Part shown: in pieces, positions 1 through 10,096 of the stretch | Layout: each line of letters begins with the position of its first letter | Numbering within the stretch: position 1 is the first letter of the stretch | Origin: Pseudomonadota bacterium | Lineage (GTDB): Bacteria > Pseudomonadota > Gammaproteobacteria > Burkholderiales > SHXO01 | Length of the DNA: 58,821 bases | Reading direction: 5' to 3' | NCBI GenBank assembly: GCA_023430065.1 | Contig: JAEZCG010000004.1 | Location: 1-58,821, forward strand | Made by a program: the position numbers and the translations under genes | The notes under the pieces: generated by a model | What the model saw: the letters and a program-made list of their open reading frames with translations, nothing else | What the model was told of the DNA's origin: nothing | The model's database searches: none

Positions 1-79
1 AGGGGTCGCACGAACGTGAGCGGGCGACCGTTATGACCAACCCCTTGCGCGTCGCCCGACGCAGAATGTCACCACGTTC

Positions 80-748
80 ATGGCTGCCAGCGAACAAGTC
101 TCTCTCTCCAAGGCCCCTGCCGATTGCAAGCCGGGCCGCGGGCGCCCTCGCAGCGAACACTCGCACGAGGCAATCCTCGATGCCGTCCTGCGCCTGCTGG
201 AGGCTGAGGGCTACGGCGCGCTCACCATCGAAGGTGTCGCACGCCAGGCCGGCGTGGGCAAGCAGACCATCTACCGCTGGTGGAAGTGCAAGGCCGAACT
301 GGTGCTCGAGGCCTATGCGAACCACGCCGCCAGCAAGGCGCCCGTCCCGGACAAGGGCAGCCTGCGGGCCGACTTGGAGGCGTTTCTCTCGGTGGGGTTC
401 AAGCGCCTGACCGACATCTCCGGGCCGATCATGCGCGGACTCATGGCCGATGCCGTCCACGACGAGGAGTTCCGCGAGGTCCTGGTGTGCGCGTTCATCG
501 CCAAGCGCTACGACGCACTCAAGCAGATCTTCCAGCGTGGCCTCGACCGCGGCGAAGTGAGCCCGACGGCGGACGTCGATCTCGCCTGCGAACTGATCCT
601 GGGTCCGATGTGGTACCGGCTCCTGCTGCAGCAGGGCAGGCTGGACCCGAGATTCGCGCGGCAGCTCACGTCGGCCGTGCTCGCCTTCGTCGGCGAACGG
701 TCGGAGGGCGGGGGCGAGCGCGTCGAGGCGCTTGCGGCCCGCGAGTAG
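80..748 (+). CDS. TetR/AcrR family transcriptional regulator
   Basis: This 222-residue protein is a probable one-component DNA-binding repressor. The N-terminal helix-turn-helix spans about residues 25-75 and includes the recognition-helix pattern GVARQAGVGKQTIYRWW, which is typical of TetR/AcrR proteins. The C-terminal half is helical and should hold the ligand pocket and dimer interface, but the ligand cannot be told from sequence. Its stop lies 10 bp from the stop of the convergent hydrolase gene, so the neighbour on that side is not an obvious target. Its usual divergent target would lie upstream, outside the window. The first 79 bases hold no gene I can support. No strong ribosome binding site precedes this ATG, so the start is moderately sure. 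Confidence 0.85.
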   Translation: MAASEQVSLSKAPADCKPGRGRPRSEHSHEAILDAVLRLLEAEGYGALTIEGVARQAGVGKQTIYRWWKCKAELVLEAYANHAASKAPVPDKGSLRADLEAFLSVGFKRLTDISGPIMRGLMADAVHDEEFREVLVCAFIAKRYDALKQIFQRGLDRGEVSPTADVDLACELILGPMWYRLLLQQGRLDPRFARQLTSAVLAFVGERSEGGGERVEALAARE

Positions 749-757
749 GCGCGAGCA

Positions 758-1636
758 CTACGCCAGGAAATCCTCCAGCGCGCGCGCCAGCGCAGCCGGC
801 TGGTCGTGATGCATCATGTGGCCGCAGTCGCGCAGCGTCACCTCGCGCAGATCCCGGAAGGCCGCACGCCGCTCGGCGAGATCCTCCTCGCCGCTCCTGA
901 GCCACTTGCGCATCCATTCGCCGTCGCCCCATACCCACAGAACGGGGCAGTGGATGCGCTGCCAGCATGCGAGTGCTTCCTCGATTCGATACAGGACCGG
1001 ATTGACCATCTTGTGCGCCGGATCCCCGGCCGGGAGAAAGCTTCCATCGGGCTGCTGCTGTGACCAGTGCGGCGCCAGGAAGCGCGCGCGCTCGATGCTC
1101 AGCCGAGGATTGTTTCGCATCAGCCGTGCCGCGACCTCCTCCAGCGAGGCATAGGGTTTGAAGGCGGGCGGTGCGGCGAGCTCGTCCAGCCACTTCTCGT
1201 ACCGGGCAGGCGCGGCGGCGGCCGCGGTGCCCGGCAGTCCGAATCCCTCGAGCAGCGCCAGTCGGCGCACGCGCGCGGTGCGCACGCCCGCGAAGAGACT
1301 GGCGACGTTGCCACCCATGCTGTGACCGACGATATCCACCGCGGCGTCGGGCGTGATATGGCGCAGCAGCGCGTCGAGATCGCCGAGATAGTCGGGGAAC
1401 CAGTAGCCCTCGCTCGCCCACTGCGTGAGCCCGAAGCCGCGCCAGTCGGGCGCCAGTACCTGGTAGTCGCCGGCGAGTTCGTCGACCAGGAACTGGAACG
1501 AGGCGGACACATCCATCCATCCGTGCAGGAGCCATAGCGGGCGGCTCGCTGCATGTCCCCACACGCGCACGTGATAGCGCAGTCCACGCACGGTGACGAA
1601 TTCGGATCGGCTCGGTTTCATGATTGCAGTCGGCAT
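758..1636 (-). CDS. alpha/beta hydrolase
   Basis: This 292-residue protein has the alpha/beta-hydrolase fold. The oxyanion-hole region is LLHGW (about residues 36-40). The nucleophile elbow GHSMGG places the catalytic serine at residue 106. The late DCGHMMHHDQP motif carries the catalytic histidine. The substrate is unknown; esterases, haloalkane dehalogenase-like enzymes and C-C hydrolases share these motifs. The chosen ATG has a CAGGA-type ribosome site about 8 bases upstream. The gene follows the DMT transporter on the same strand with almost no gap, so the two are probably co-transcribed. Confidence 0.85.
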   Translation of the reverse strand: MPTAIMKPSRSEFVTVRGLRYHVRVWGHAASRPLWLLHGWMDVSASFQFLVDELAGDYQVLAPDWRGFGLTQWASEGYWFPDYLGDLDALLRHITPDAAVDIVGHSMGGNVASLFAGVRTARVRRLALLEGFGLPGTAAAAAPARYEKWLDELAAPPAFKPYASLEEVAARLMRNNPRLSIERARFLAPHWSQQQPDGSFLPAGDPAHKMVNPVLYRIEEALACWQRIHCPVLWVWGDGEWMRKWLRSGEEDLAERRAAFRDLREVTLRDCGHMMHHDQPAALARALEDFLA

Positions 1637-1637
1637 G

Positions 1638-2549
1638 CTATTCCTGCCCCATCAGCAGCTCGCTCGGGCGATGCCGCCGGATCGTATCCCAGGACACCAA
1701 TGCCAGCGCGAGGGCGATCAGTCCCATGCCCGTCCATTCAGCGGGCGTCGGGCGTTCGCCGAGCTGAATCGCGGAGCCCGCCAGCGCCACCACCGGAATG
1801 CCCAGCGAGCTCATGCTCGCGGTCCCGGCCGGCAATCGCTCGAGCACGTAGAACCACGCCATCCAGCCGAGCGCGGTGGCGACCACGCCGAGCGTGAGGA
1901 GGATCGCGACGAAGGCGAGCGTCCAGCGTATTGGCTGGGCGTGCGTGCTCAGCGCCACCAGCACCATGGGGACGAGACCGAGGGCCATCTGCCAGAAGGT
2001 GAAGTTGACCATGTCCACCGGATGGCGGTTGTGCAGGCGCTTTGAGATGACCACGCCCAGTGCCCAGCACACCCCCGCCAGCAGCGCTGCAAGCTTCGCC
2101 GGCAGCGCAGATCGCAGTCCCCACGGTTCGAGGATGAGCACCAGGCCTGCCGCGGCGGTCGTCACGGCGAGCCAGCCGATGCCGCGGATGCGCTCGCCGA
2201 GCAGGGACCAGCCGAGCAGCAGCACCCAGAACGGCATGGTGAACACCAGGATCGAGGTCTTGCCCGCTTCGCCCTGGGACAGCGCCCAGTTGTTCAGCAG
2301 CAGGAACAGCCCCGTCTGGATCACGCCCACGCCGAGCGCCTCCCATGGATGCTCGGGCAGTACGCGCTTGCTCATGAACAACAAGGTGGGGAACAGACAG
2401 ACCGTACCCACCGCGGTGCGCAGCGTGGCCAGGTCGAGCGGGCCGCAATAGGCGAGAGCGACCTTCGCCAGCACCCAGGCATAGCCCCACACCAGCACGA
2501 GCACGACCATGACGATGCCGGCGCGCTGCACGGTGCGAGGGTCGTTCAC
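1638..2549 (-). CDS. DMT superfamily (EamA-type) transporter
   Basis: This 303-residue integral membrane protein has about ten hydrophobic segments arranged as two EamA-like halves, as in drug/metabolite exporters of the RhaT/YdcZ type. The first segment begins at about residue 10 (IVMVVLVLVWGYAWVLAKVA) and the last ends near residue 285. Substrates of this family range from amino acids to metabolites, and nothing here fixes which. It is divergent from dnaE and is the first gene of a probable two-gene unit with the hydrolase. A TATAAT-like -10 box lies about 70 bases upstream. Confidence 0.87.
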   Translation of the reverse strand: MNDPRTVQRAGIVMVVLVLVWGYAWVLAKVALAYCGPLDLATLRTAVGTVCLFPTLLFMSKRVLPEHPWEALGVGVIQTGLFLLLNNWALSQGEAGKTSILVFTMPFWVLLLGWSLLGERIRGIGWLAVTTAAAGLVLILEPWGLRSALPAKLAALLAGVCWALGVVISKRLHNRHPVDMVNFTFWQMALGLVPMVLVALSTHAQPIRWTLAFVAILLTLGVVATALGWMAWFYVLERLPAGTASMSSLGIPVVALAGSAIQLGERPTPAEWTGMGLIALALALVSWDTIRRHRPSELLMGQE

Positions 2550-2615
2550 GGCGGGGCGGCCCGAGGGTGTGCGCGGAGTCTGCGGGGCATCGAATGGGTC
2601 GGGTGCGGGCGCGCA

Positions 2616-2621
2616 ATTATA
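2616..2621 (-). promoter_or_regulatory. candidate -10 box for the exporter-hydrolase unit
   Basis: Read on the minus strand this is a perfect TATAAT, about 67 bases upstream of the DMT transporter start, in the divergent region with dnaE. The matching -35 is weak (TTTCGA with a 15-base spacer), so the call is tentative. Confidence 0.35.
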
Positions 2622-2670
2622 GCTGCACGCAGCGTCTCGAAACGCGGCGGTGATGCGTCGACGAGCGCGC

Positions 2671-2676
2671 TAGAAT
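2671..2676 (+). promoter_or_regulatory. candidate -10 box immediately before dnaE
   Basis: A TAGAAT hexamer ends only 6 bases before the dnaE ATG. If it is used, transcription would start at or next to the A of the start codon and give a leaderless mRNA. There is no Shine-Dalgarno-like sequence before this ATG, which fits that idea. The -35 region is poor, so this is only a candidate. Confidence 0.35.
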
Positions 2677-2682
2677 TCATGC

Positions 2683-5600
2683 ATGGCTGCACCGCAGTTC
2701 GTCCACCTTCGCCTGCACAGCGAGTACTCCATTCTCGACGGCACCATTCGCATCGAGGATGCAGTCGCGCGCGCGGTGCAGGACGCGATGCCGGCGTTGG
2801 CGCTCACCGACCTGGCGAACATGTTCGGGCTGGTGAAGTTCTACAAGGCCGCGCGGGAGAAGGGCGTGAAGCCGATCGCCGGCTGCGACGTGTGGATCAG
2901 CAACGAGCAGAAGCGCGACCGTCCGTCCCGTGCGCTGCTGCTGTGCCAGGATCGCGCCGGCTACCACCGCATGTGCGAACTGCTCGCGCGCGCGTACCGC
3001 ACCAACCAGCACCGAGGGCGCGCCGAGATCCGCCGGTCCTGGTTCGACGAACTCGGCACCGAAGGCCTGATCGTGCTGTCCGGTGCCATGGCGGGCGACA
3101 TCGGCCAGGCGCTGCTGATGGACAACGTCGCACACGCCGAGCAGTGCGCTCGCGAATGGTCGCGCCTGTTCCGGGGACGTTTCTACGTGGAAGTGCAGCG
3201 CGTGGGCCGCGAGCGCGAAGACGAATACGTCAACGCGGCCTGCCTGCTGGCGGCGCGCATGCGGCTGCCGGTGGTCGCCACCCATCCCCTCCAGTTCCTG
3301 AATGCGGACGACTTTCGGGCGCACGAGGCGCGCGTGTGCATCAGCCAGGGCTACATGCTCTCCGACCGGCGCCGCCCGCGGACCTACACGCAGGAGCAGT
3401 ACTTCAAGAGCCAGGCGCAGATGGCGCAACTGTTCGCCGATCTGCCCAGCGCGCTGGCCAACAGTGTGGAGATCGCGCGTCGCTGCAGCCTGGAGATCGA
3501 ACTCGGCAAGAGCAAGTTGCCGCGCTTTCCGACGCCGGAGGGTGTGGGACTGGACGACTATCTGCGCCAGCAGTCGTTCGCGGGCCTGGAGCGACGCCTC
3601 GCCATGCTGTATCCGGACGCGGCGCAGCGCGAGCAGGCGCGTCCTCGCTATGCGGAACGGCTCGAGCTCGAGATCGGCACCATCGTCACGATGGGCTTCC
3701 CGGGCTACTTCCTCATCGTCGCGGACTTCATCAACTGGGCCAAGAACAACGGCGTACCGGTGGGACCCGGACGCGGTTCGGGAGCAGGATCGCTGGCGGC
3801 CTATTCGCTCGGCATCACCGATCTCGACCCGTTGCGCTACGACCTGCTGTTCGAGCGCTTTCTCAACCCGGAGCGGGTGTCGATGCCGGACTTCGACATC
3901 GACTTCTGTCAGGACGGGCGCGACCGCGTGATCGATTACGTCCGTCAGAAATACGGCGCGGACAGCGTCTCCCAGATCGCCACTTTCGGCACGATGGCGG
4001 CGAAGGCGGTGGTGCGGGACGTCGGCCGGGTGCTCGACCTGCCGTACAACTTTTGCGACCAGCTGGCGAAGCTGATCCCGTTCCAGCCGGGCAAGCTGAT
4101 CACGCTGCAGATGGCGCGCGAGATGGAGCCGCTGCTCGCGCAGCGCGAGCAGAAAGAGGAGGAGGTGCGCGAACTGCTCGCGCTGGGCGAGAGCCTGGAG
4201 GGCATGACGCGCAACGTCGGCATGCATGCCGGAGGGGTGCTGATCGCCCCCGGCAAACTCACCGATTTCTGCCCGCTGTACTGCGCGGAGGGCACGGACA
4301 GCGTGGTGAGCCAGTTCGACAAGGACGACGTCGAGGCAGTCGGCCTGGTCAAGTTCGATTTTCTGGGTCTGACCACGCTCACCATCCTCGATTGGACCGT
4401 GAAGTACATCCGGCGCCTCGAGGAATCGGGCCTTGGCAGCGGCCAGGTGCCGGTGCTCGATGCGCTGCCCCTGGACGATCCGCACGCCTACCGCATCTTC
4501 TCGAGCGGCAACACCAGCGCGGTGTTCCAGTTCGAATCGCGCGGCATGCGCGACCTGCTCAAGCGCGCCCGACCCGACCGCTTCGAGGACATCATCGCGC
4601 TGGTCGCGCTGTACCGACCGGGCCCGATGGACCTGATTCCGGACTTCATCGATCGCAAGCACGGCCGCCAGAAGGTCGAGTACCTGGACCCCCGGCTGCA
4701 GCCCCTGCTGGGCGAGACCTACGGCATCATGGTCTACCAGGAGCAGGTGATGCAGATCGCGCAGGTCATCGGCGGCTATACCCTCGGTGGCGCGGATCTG
4801 CTGCGCCGGGCGATGGGCAAGAAGAAGCCCGAGGAGATGGCGACCCACCGGGACGTCTTTCTCGAGGGGGCGCAGAAGAACGGCCTGGACAAAGGCACGG
4901 CGAACCAGCTGTTCGACCTGATGGAGAAGTTTGCCGGCTACGGCTTCAACAAGTCGCACGCTGCCGCTTACGCCCTGGTCGCCTACCAGACCGCGTACAT
5001 GAAGGCGCATCACGCGGCGGCGTTCATGGCAGCCAACCTGTCGGCGGTGATGGACGACACGGACAAGGTGCACGCTCTGGTCGAGGATGCACTCGAGAAC
5101 GGACTGAACATCCTGCCGCCGGACATCAACGCATCGGAGTACCGCTTCGTGCCCGTGGACCGGGATTCGATCCGCTACGGACTGGGCGGCATCAAGGGCA
5201 CGGGCGAGTCGGCGATCGCGGCGATCCTCGCGGCGCGCAGGGAGCGCGGGCCGTTTCGCGACCTGTTCGATTTCTGCCGCCGCATGGACAAGCGCGTGGT
5301 CAACCGCCGTGTGCTGGAGGCGCTCATCCGCGCCGGTGCGTTCGACTGTCTGGATGACCACCGTCACCGACTGTTCGCCTCGGCCGGCATCGCCATCGAG
5401 AGCGCGGAGCAGGCCAGTCGCGCCGCCGGGCAGAATTCGCTGTTCGGCGATGCCGAGTCGGGTGAGGACATGCCGCAGCGCCTGATCGAGAAGCCGCGCT
5501 GGTCGGAGCGACAGCGCCTGCAGGAAGAGAAGCAGGCGCTGGGCTTCTATCTGAGCGGTCACCCGTTCAGCGCCTACCGCGCGGAGTTGCAGCGTTTCGT

Positions 5601-6162
5601 GCGCACCACGCTGGCGCGCCTGGCCCCTGCCACCGACGGGGAGGGCGGTCAGCGCACGCAGCTGATCGCGGGCATCGTCGAGTCCGTGCGCTGGGCCAAC
5701 ACGCAAAACGGTCGCATGCTCGTGGTCAAACTCAGCGACGGCACCGGCTCGCAAGAGGTCACGGTGTACAACGAGGTCGCCGATCAGGTGCGCGGGATCG
5801 TGAAGGAGGACGCGCTACTGGTGGTCGAGGTGCGGGTGCGCATGATCCGCCGCGCGGTCGAGGAAGGCGAGGAGTCGTTCATGCGCGTGAGCGCCGAGCG
5901 CATCTACGATCTTTCCGGCGCGCGCGCGAAGTTCGCGCGCATGCTCAAGCTGCGGTGCAACGGCGGTTCCAACGGATCGCGTCTGCGCGAGGTGCTGGCG
6001 CCCTACAAGGCGGGCGGCTGCCCGGTGTCGATCCATTACAGCAACGGTGCCGCAGAGTGCCGCATCGACCTGGGCGACGGTTGGCGCGTCAAGCCCGAGG
6101 AGGAACTGCTCGACGCGCTGAACGAGTGGCTCGCGCCCGAGAACGTCGAGCTGGTGTACTGA
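2683..6162 (+). CDS. dnaE: DNA polymerase III alpha subunit
   Basis: This 1159-residue protein matches the usual length of DnaE, the replicative polymerase subunit. The N-terminal PHP domain begins with FVHLRLHSEYSILDG. The polymerase core contains GPGRGSGAGSLAAY and the catalytic-site motif MPDFDIDFC, with the metal-binding Asp residues at about 403 and 405. The fingers motif YRPGPMDLIPDFIDRKHG follows, then YGFNKSHAAAYALVAYQTAY, a helix-hairpin-helix region and the C-terminal OB-fold (about residues 980-1060). No frameshift or missing motif is visible. A small ORF follows 9 bases after the stop and may be co-transcribed. Confidence 0.98.
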   Translation: MAAPQFVHLRLHSEYSILDGTIRIEDAVARAVQDAMPALALTDLANMFGLVKFYKAAREKGVKPIAGCDVWISNEQKRDRPSRALLLCQDRAGYHRMCELLARAYRTNQHRGRAEIRRSWFDELGTEGLIVLSGAMAGDIGQALLMDNVAHAEQCAREWSRLFRGRFYVEVQRVGREREDEYVNAACLLAARMRLPVVATHPLQFLNADDFRAHEARVCISQGYMLSDRRRPRTYTQEQYFKSQAQMAQLFADLPSALANSVEIARRCSLEIELGKSKLPRFPTPEGVGLDDYLRQQSFAGLERRLAMLYPDAAQREQARPRYAERLELEIGTIVTMGFPGYFLIVADFINWAKNNGVPVGPGRGSGAGSLAAYSLGITDLDPLRYDLLFERFLNPERVSMPDFDIDFCQDGRDRVIDYVRQKYGADSVSQIATFGTMAAKAVVRDVGRVLDLPYNFCDQLAKLIPFQPGKLITLQMAREMEPLLAQREQKEEEVRELLALGESLEGMTRNVGMHAGGVLIAPGKLTDFCPLYCAEGTDSVVSQFDKDDVEAVGLVKFDFLGLTTLTILDWTVKYIRRLEESGLGSGQVPVLDALPLDDPHAYRIFSSGNTSAVFQFESRGMRDLLKRARPDRFEDIIALVALYRPGPMDLIPDFIDRKHGRQKVEYLDPRLQPLLGETYGIMVYQEQVMQIAQVIGGYTLGGADLLRRAMGKKKPEEMATHRDVFLEGAQKNGLDKGTANQLFDLMEKFAGYGFNKSHAAAYALVAYQTAYMKAHHAAAFMAANLSAVMDDTDKVHALVEDALENGLNILPPDINASEYRFVPVDRDSIRYGLGGIKGTGESAIAAILAARRERGPFRDLFDFCRRMDKRVVNRRVLEALIRAGAFDCLDDHRHRLFASAGIAIESAEQASRAAGQNSLFGDAESGEDMPQRLIEKPRWSERQRLQEEKQALGFYLSGHPFSAYRAELQRFVRTTLARLAPATDGEGGQRTQLIAGIVESVRWANTQNGRMLVVKLSDGTGSQEVTVYNEVADQVRGIVKEDALLVVEVRVRMIRRAVEEGEESFMRVSAERIYDLSGARAKFARMLKLRCNGGSNGSRLREVLAPYKAGGCPVSIHYSNGAAECRIDLGDGWRVKPEEELLDALNEWLAPENVELVY

Positions 6163-6171
6163 GCACGATCG

Positions 6172-6438
6172 ATGGCCAGGTTGACGGCAGCACGACTCGA
6201 TCAAGCCCTCCGACTCCTGGCGCGTGGCGCCTGGCAGGATGCGCACCTCATCGTGCAGCAGGACGAGGGGTCGGCGCTGGCGTGCTGGGCGCACGGCATC
6301 GTGCACGTGCTCGAGGGCGACCTGGACAACGCGCGCTACTGGTACCGGCGGGCCGGGCGGACGTTTCCCGACCGGATCGACGCACAGGCAGAGGTGCAGG
6401 CGCTGCGCGAGGCGGCAGCCAGGGACGGGTCGGGGTGA
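6172..6438 (+). CDS. small hypothetical protein downstream of dnaE
   Basis: This 88-residue protein begins 9 bases after the dnaE stop. I do not recognise a named family. The middle (ACWAHGIVHVLEGDLDNARY) reads like a single TPR-type helical hairpin, followed by WYRRAGR. There is no signal peptide or membrane segment. Its placement suggests co-transcription with dnaE, but a functional link is unproven. Coding status is supported by position, length and plausible composition. Confidence 0.6.
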   Translation: MARLTAARLDQALRLLARGAWQDAHLIVQQDEGSALACWAHGIVHVLEGDLDNARYWYRRAGRTFPDRIDAQAEVQALREAAARDGSG

Positions 6439-6489
6439 GCCAGGCGCTGCGGATCCTGCAGCGCGCACGAAATCCGGACGGCTGAGGCA

Positions 6490-6762
6490 TCAGGTGCTGG
6501 GCCGACGCTCGAACCCGGCGAAGGTGCCGCAGTGTGCGGCGACCTCGATGTGGGAGACGCGCGCGGCGGGCGGTCCGCGGTGTGCCCACAGGATGAGCGC
6601 ATCGACGTCGTGCTGTGCGCCCTGCAGCACCGCCTCGACCGTACTGTCGCCGCAATTGCGCACCCACCCCGCCACGTTGCGGGCCTGCGCCTGCGCACGC
6701 AGCGCATCGCGATAACCGACGCCCTGCACGCGCCCGTGTACGAGGATGCGCCGCGTGATCAC
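6490..6762 (-). CDS. acyP: acylphosphatase
   Basis: This 90-residue protein has the complete acylphosphatase signature. VHGRVQGVGYRDALRAQAQ contains the phosphate-binding loop and catalytic Arg, and GWVRNCGDSTVEAVLQG contains the catalytic Asn. It hydrolyses acyl phosphates such as carbamoyl phosphate in the cytoplasm. The usual GxVQGVGFR motif has Tyr for Phe here, a common variant. It lies 5 bases after the metG stop on the same strand and is probably translated from the same transcript. Confidence 0.95.
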   Translation of the reverse strand: MITRRILVHGRVQGVGYRDALRAQAQARNVAGWVRNCGDSTVEAVLQGAQHDVDALILWAHRGPPAARVSHIEVAAHCGTFAGFERRPST

Positions 6763-6767
6763 GCGCG

Positions 6768-8879
6768 CTACTTCACCTTCATGCCCGGCTGCGCCCCTTC
6801 GTCGGGCGTGAGAAGGAAAATGCCGGGACCTTCGCCGCTGGCGGCGAGCACCATGCCCTGCGATTCGCCGAAGCGCATCTTGCGCGGCTGCAAATTGGCG
6901 ACCATGACGGTGAGGCGGCCCTTCAGCTTCTCCGGGTCGTAGGCCGACTTGATGCCGGCGAACACCTGGCGCGTCTCGCCGCCGAGGTCGAGTTGCAGGC
7001 GCAGCAGCTTCTCCGCGCCTTCGACGTGCTGGGCATCGACGATGCGCGCCACGCGCAGATCGACCTTGGCGAAGTCGTCGATGGTGATGTACGCGGGCTT
7101 TTCGCCTGCTGGCGCGGCGGCCTGCGGCGCGGACGATGCTGGCTGATTCACTTGCTTCTCCTGGTGCTGTGCGTGCCGCTGCGGCGAAGGCGCCGGCTGC
7201 AGCGATTCCTTGTTGGCATCGACCAGCGCGTCGATCTGTTTGCGTTCGACGCGGGTCATGAGATGTTCGTAGGCGTTGATGCGGTGCCCGTCGGGCAGCG
7301 GCGTCGCGTGATCCTCCCAGCGCAGCGGTTGCGGCAGTGCCAGAAAGGCCTCAACGCGTGCGACGAGCGCGGGCAGAATCGGCTTCAGATAGATCGACAG
7401 GACGCGGAAGGCCTGCAACCCGGCGCTGCACACGACGTGCAACCGCTCGTCCTGACCGGCCTGTTTGGCCAGTTCCCAGGGCTTGAACTCGTCGATGTAC
7501 TGGTTCACCAGATCGGTGAGCCGCATGATCTCGCGTACCGCTCGGCCGAATTCGCGCCCTTCGTAAGCCGGCGCGACTTCCGCCTGCGCGCTTCGCAGTG
7601 CCGCCAGGAGTTCATGCTCGCGTTGCGCGCGCGAGAAATCCCCGCGCAGACGTGCGTCGAAGCGCTTCACGATGAAGTTCGCGCAACGGCTGGCGATGTT
7701 CACGTATTTGCCGACCAGATCGCTGTTCACCCGCGCGACGAAGTCGTCGAGGTTGAGATCGATGTCCTCCATCGTCGGCCCGAGCTTGGCTGCGTAGTAG
7801 TAGCGCAGCCACTCGGGATTGAGCCCCTGCTTCAGGTAGCTGCCGGCGGTGATGAAGGTGCCGCGCGACTTCGACATCTTCGCGCCGTCGACGGTGAGGA
7901 AGCCGTGTGCGAAGACCTTGTGCGGCGTGCGGTAGCCAGCGAACTTCAGCATCGCCGGCCAGAACAGCGCGTGGAAGTAGAGGATGTCCTTGCCGATGAA
8001 ATGCACCATCTCGACGCCGTTCTCGCGCGGCCGCGCCCAGGCGTCGAAATCCAGGCCGCGTCGGTCGGCGAGGTTGCATAGGCTGCCCAGGTAGCCGATC
8101 GGTGCGTCGAGCCAGACGTAGAAGTACTTGCCCGGCGCGTCGGGGATCTCGAAGCCGAAGTAGGGCGCGTCGCGCGAGATGTCCCAGTCGTTCAGCCCCT
8201 GGTCGAACCACTCACGGATCTTGTTGCGCGCCTCCTCCTGCAGGTGGTCGCCCGATTGCGTCCACGTCTCGAGGAAGCTGCGGCAGTCCGGGTGCGACAG
8301 CTTGAAGAAGTAGTGGTCGGAGGCCTTGCGCACCGGCGCAGCACCCGACACCGCCGAATACGGATTGATCAGGTCGGTTGGGCTGTAGGTCGTACCGCAC
8401 ACCTCGCAGTTGTCGCCGTACTGGTCCTTGGCGTGGCAATTCGGGCACTCGCCCTTGATGAAACGGTCGGGCAGGAACATCGACTTCACCGGGTCGAAGA
8501 ACTGCTCGACGGAGCGAACCTGGATCAACTCCCGCTCGCGCAGGCGCAGATAGATGTCCTCGGACAGGGCACGGGTTTCCGGGGAGTGTGTGGTGTAGTA
8601 GTTGTCGAACGCGACGTGGAAGCCGGCGAAATCGCGGGTATGCTCCTCGAGCACCCGCTCGATGAGGGTTTCGGGTGTGATGCCCTCCTTCTCGGCGCGC
8701 AGCATGATCGCGGTGCCATGCGTGTCGTCGGCACACACGTACATGCAGTTCTCCGCCCCCAGGCGCATCTTCTGGAAGCGCACCCAGATGTCGGTCTGGA
8801 TGTACTCGACCAGATGGCCGAGGTGGATGCTGCCGTTCGCATACGGCAGCGCCGAGGTGACGAGGATTTTTCGTTGCAT
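6768..8879 (-). CDS. metG: methionyl-tRNA synthetase
   Basis: This 703-residue class I aminoacyl-tRNA synthetase charges tRNA-Met. The HIGH-type motif reads HLGH near residue 21. A four-cysteine zinc knuckle ([18 protein letters not shown]) lies near residues 145-162. The KMSKS loop reads [11 protein letters not shown] near residue 335. The C-terminal part, about residues 590-703, is the dimerising tRNA-binding domain ([24 protein letters not shown]). I chose the ATG at 8879. A GTG codon lies directly before it and could also be used. acyP follows closely downstream. The divergent apbC gene starts 95 bases away. Confidence 0.97.
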   Translation of the reverse strand: MQRKILVTSALPYANGSIHLGHLVEYIQTDIWVRFQKMRLGAENCMYVCADDTHGTAIMLRAEKEGITPETLIERVLEEHTRDFAGFHVAFDNYYTTHSPETRALSEDIYLRLRERELIQVRSVEQFFDPVKSMFLPDRFIKGECPNCHAKDQYGDNCEVCGTTYSPTDLINPYSAVSGAAPVRKASDHYFFKLSHPDCRSFLETWTQSGDHLQEEARNKIREWFDQGLNDWDISRDAPYFGFEIPDAPGKYFYVWLDAPIGYLGSLCNLADRRGLDFDAWARPRENGVEMVHFIGKDILYFHALFWPAMLKFAGYRTPHKVFAHGFLTVDGAKMSKSRGTFITAGSYLKQGLNPEWLRYYYAAKLGPTMEDIDLNLDDFVARVNSDLVGKYVNIASRCANFIVKRFDARLRGDFSRAQREHELLAALRSAQAEVAPAYEGREFGRAVREIMRLTDLVNQYIDEFKPWELAKQAGQDERLHVVCSAGLQAFRVLSIYLKPILPALVARVEAFLALPQPLRWEDHATPLPDGHRINAYEHLMTRVERKQIDALVDANKESLQPAPSPQRHAQHQEKQVNQPASSAPQAAAPAGEKPAYITIDDFAKVDLRVARIVDAQHVEGAEKLLRLQLDLGGETRQVFAGIKSAYDPEKLKGRLTVMVANLQPRKMRFGESQGMVLAASGEGPGIFLLTPDEGAQPGMKVK

Positions 8880-8974
8880 CACGGAAAGAACTCGGAAAAG
8901 AGCAGTCTAACAAAGCATTACGGCGAAGACTAACGGACGCCCGGTGATAGAATCCGGCGTCATTCGAGGGGCAG

Positions 8975-10066
8975 ATGGCAGCGAACGAAGCGCAGATCCG
9001 GGAGATTCTCGAGACCACGGTCGACCCGACCACGGGCCGGGACTACGTCGCCGGCAAGTCGGTGAAGTCGATCAAGGTGGAGCAGGCGCAGGTGACGGTC
9101 GAGATCGTGCTGGGCTATCCGGCGCGAAGCGTGCTGACGCGCGTGCGCGAGCAGATCGAGGCGGCTCTGCGCCCGGCAGTCGGTGCCACGCCGCTCGCCG
9201 TGGAGGTTTCCTGCAAGATCGCCGCGCATGCGGTGCAGGGCGGGGTGAAACTGATCCCCGGCGTGCGCAACATCGTCGCCGTGGCGTCCGGTAAGGGCGG
9301 CGTGGGCAAGTCCACGGTGGCCGTCAACCTGGCCTTGGCGCTCGCGGCCGAAGGCGCGAAAGTCGGCCTGCTGGACGCGGACATCTACGGTCCGTCGCAG
9401 CCGCTGATGCTCGGCCTGCAGGGCCAGCGCCCGCAGAGCCCCGACGGCAAGTCGATCGAACCGATGGAGGCGCATGGCATCCAGGCGATGTCCATCGGCT
9501 TCCTCATCGACCCCGAACAGCCGATGGTGTGGCGCGGCCCGATGGTCACGCAGGCGCTCGAGCAGCTGCTGCGGGATACGCGCTGGCGCGATCTCGACTA
9601 CCTGATCGTGGACATGCCTCCGGGCACCGGCGACGTGCAGCTCACGCTGGCGCAGAAGGTCCCGGTCACCGGGGCGGTAATCGTCACCACGCCGCAGGAC
9701 ATCGCCCTGCTCGACGCGCGCAAGGGCCTGAAGATGTTCGAGAAGGTGAACATCCCCATCCTCGGCATCGTGGAGAACATGGCGGTCCACGTGTGCTCGA
9801 ACTGCGGTCACGCCGAGCACGTGTTCGGCAGCGGCGGGGGCGCGAAGATGGCGGCCGACTACAACGTCGACGTACTCGGCTCCCTGCCGCTCGACCTGCG
9901 CATCCGCGAGCAGGCCGACTCCGGGCGTCCGACCGTGGCCTCCGATCCCGACAGTAAGGCGGCAGAGATCTACCGCGCGATCGGTCGCAAGGTGGCGGTG
10001 AAGATCGCGGAGAAGGCGCAGGACTTCAGCGCGGCGTTCCCGAAGATCGTGATCCAGAACACTTGA
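8975..10066 (+). CDS. apbC: Mrp/ApbC iron-sulfur cluster carrier ATPase
   Basis: This 363-residue P-loop ATPase binds and transfers Fe-S clusters to apoproteins. The N-terminal MIP18-like domain (DUF59) covers about residues 1-95. The deviant Walker A motif GKGGVGKS is at about residues 106-113. The C-terminal CSNC pair (Cys274 and Cys277) should bind the shared cluster at the dimer interface. The start has a GAGGGGC ribosome site 6 bases upstream, and a TAGAAT -10-like box lies at 8948-8953. In many Betaproteobacteria mrp sits between metG and dcd, as here. Confidence 0.95.
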   Translation: MAANEAQIREILETTVDPTTGRDYVAGKSVKSIKVEQAQVTVEIVLGYPARSVLTRVREQIEAALRPAVGATPLAVEVSCKIAAHAVQGGVKLIPGVRNIVAVASGKGGVGKSTVAVNLALALAAEGAKVGLLDADIYGPSQPLMLGLQGQRPQSPDGKSIEPMEAHGIQAMSIGFLIDPEQPMVWRGPMVTQALEQLLRDTRWRDLDYLIVDMPPGTGDVQLTLAQKVPVTGAVIVTTPQDIALLDARKGLKMFEKVNIPILGIVENMAVHVCSNCGHAEHVFGSGGGAKMAADYNVDVLGSLPLDLRIREQADSGRPTVASDPDSKAAEIYRAIGRKVAVKIAEKAQDFSAAFPKIVIQNT

Positions 10067-10096
10067 ATCGGCGCAACCGCCGTACTACAACCCCCA

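Noticed and set aside
2677..5754. Very long open frame antisense to dnaE, and similar long antisense frames over leuC, fimV, carB, cysS and dnaK
   Set aside because: High GC makes antisense frames open by chance. The sense genes have complete family motifs; the antisense products are His/Arg/Leu-rich and have no recognisable domains.
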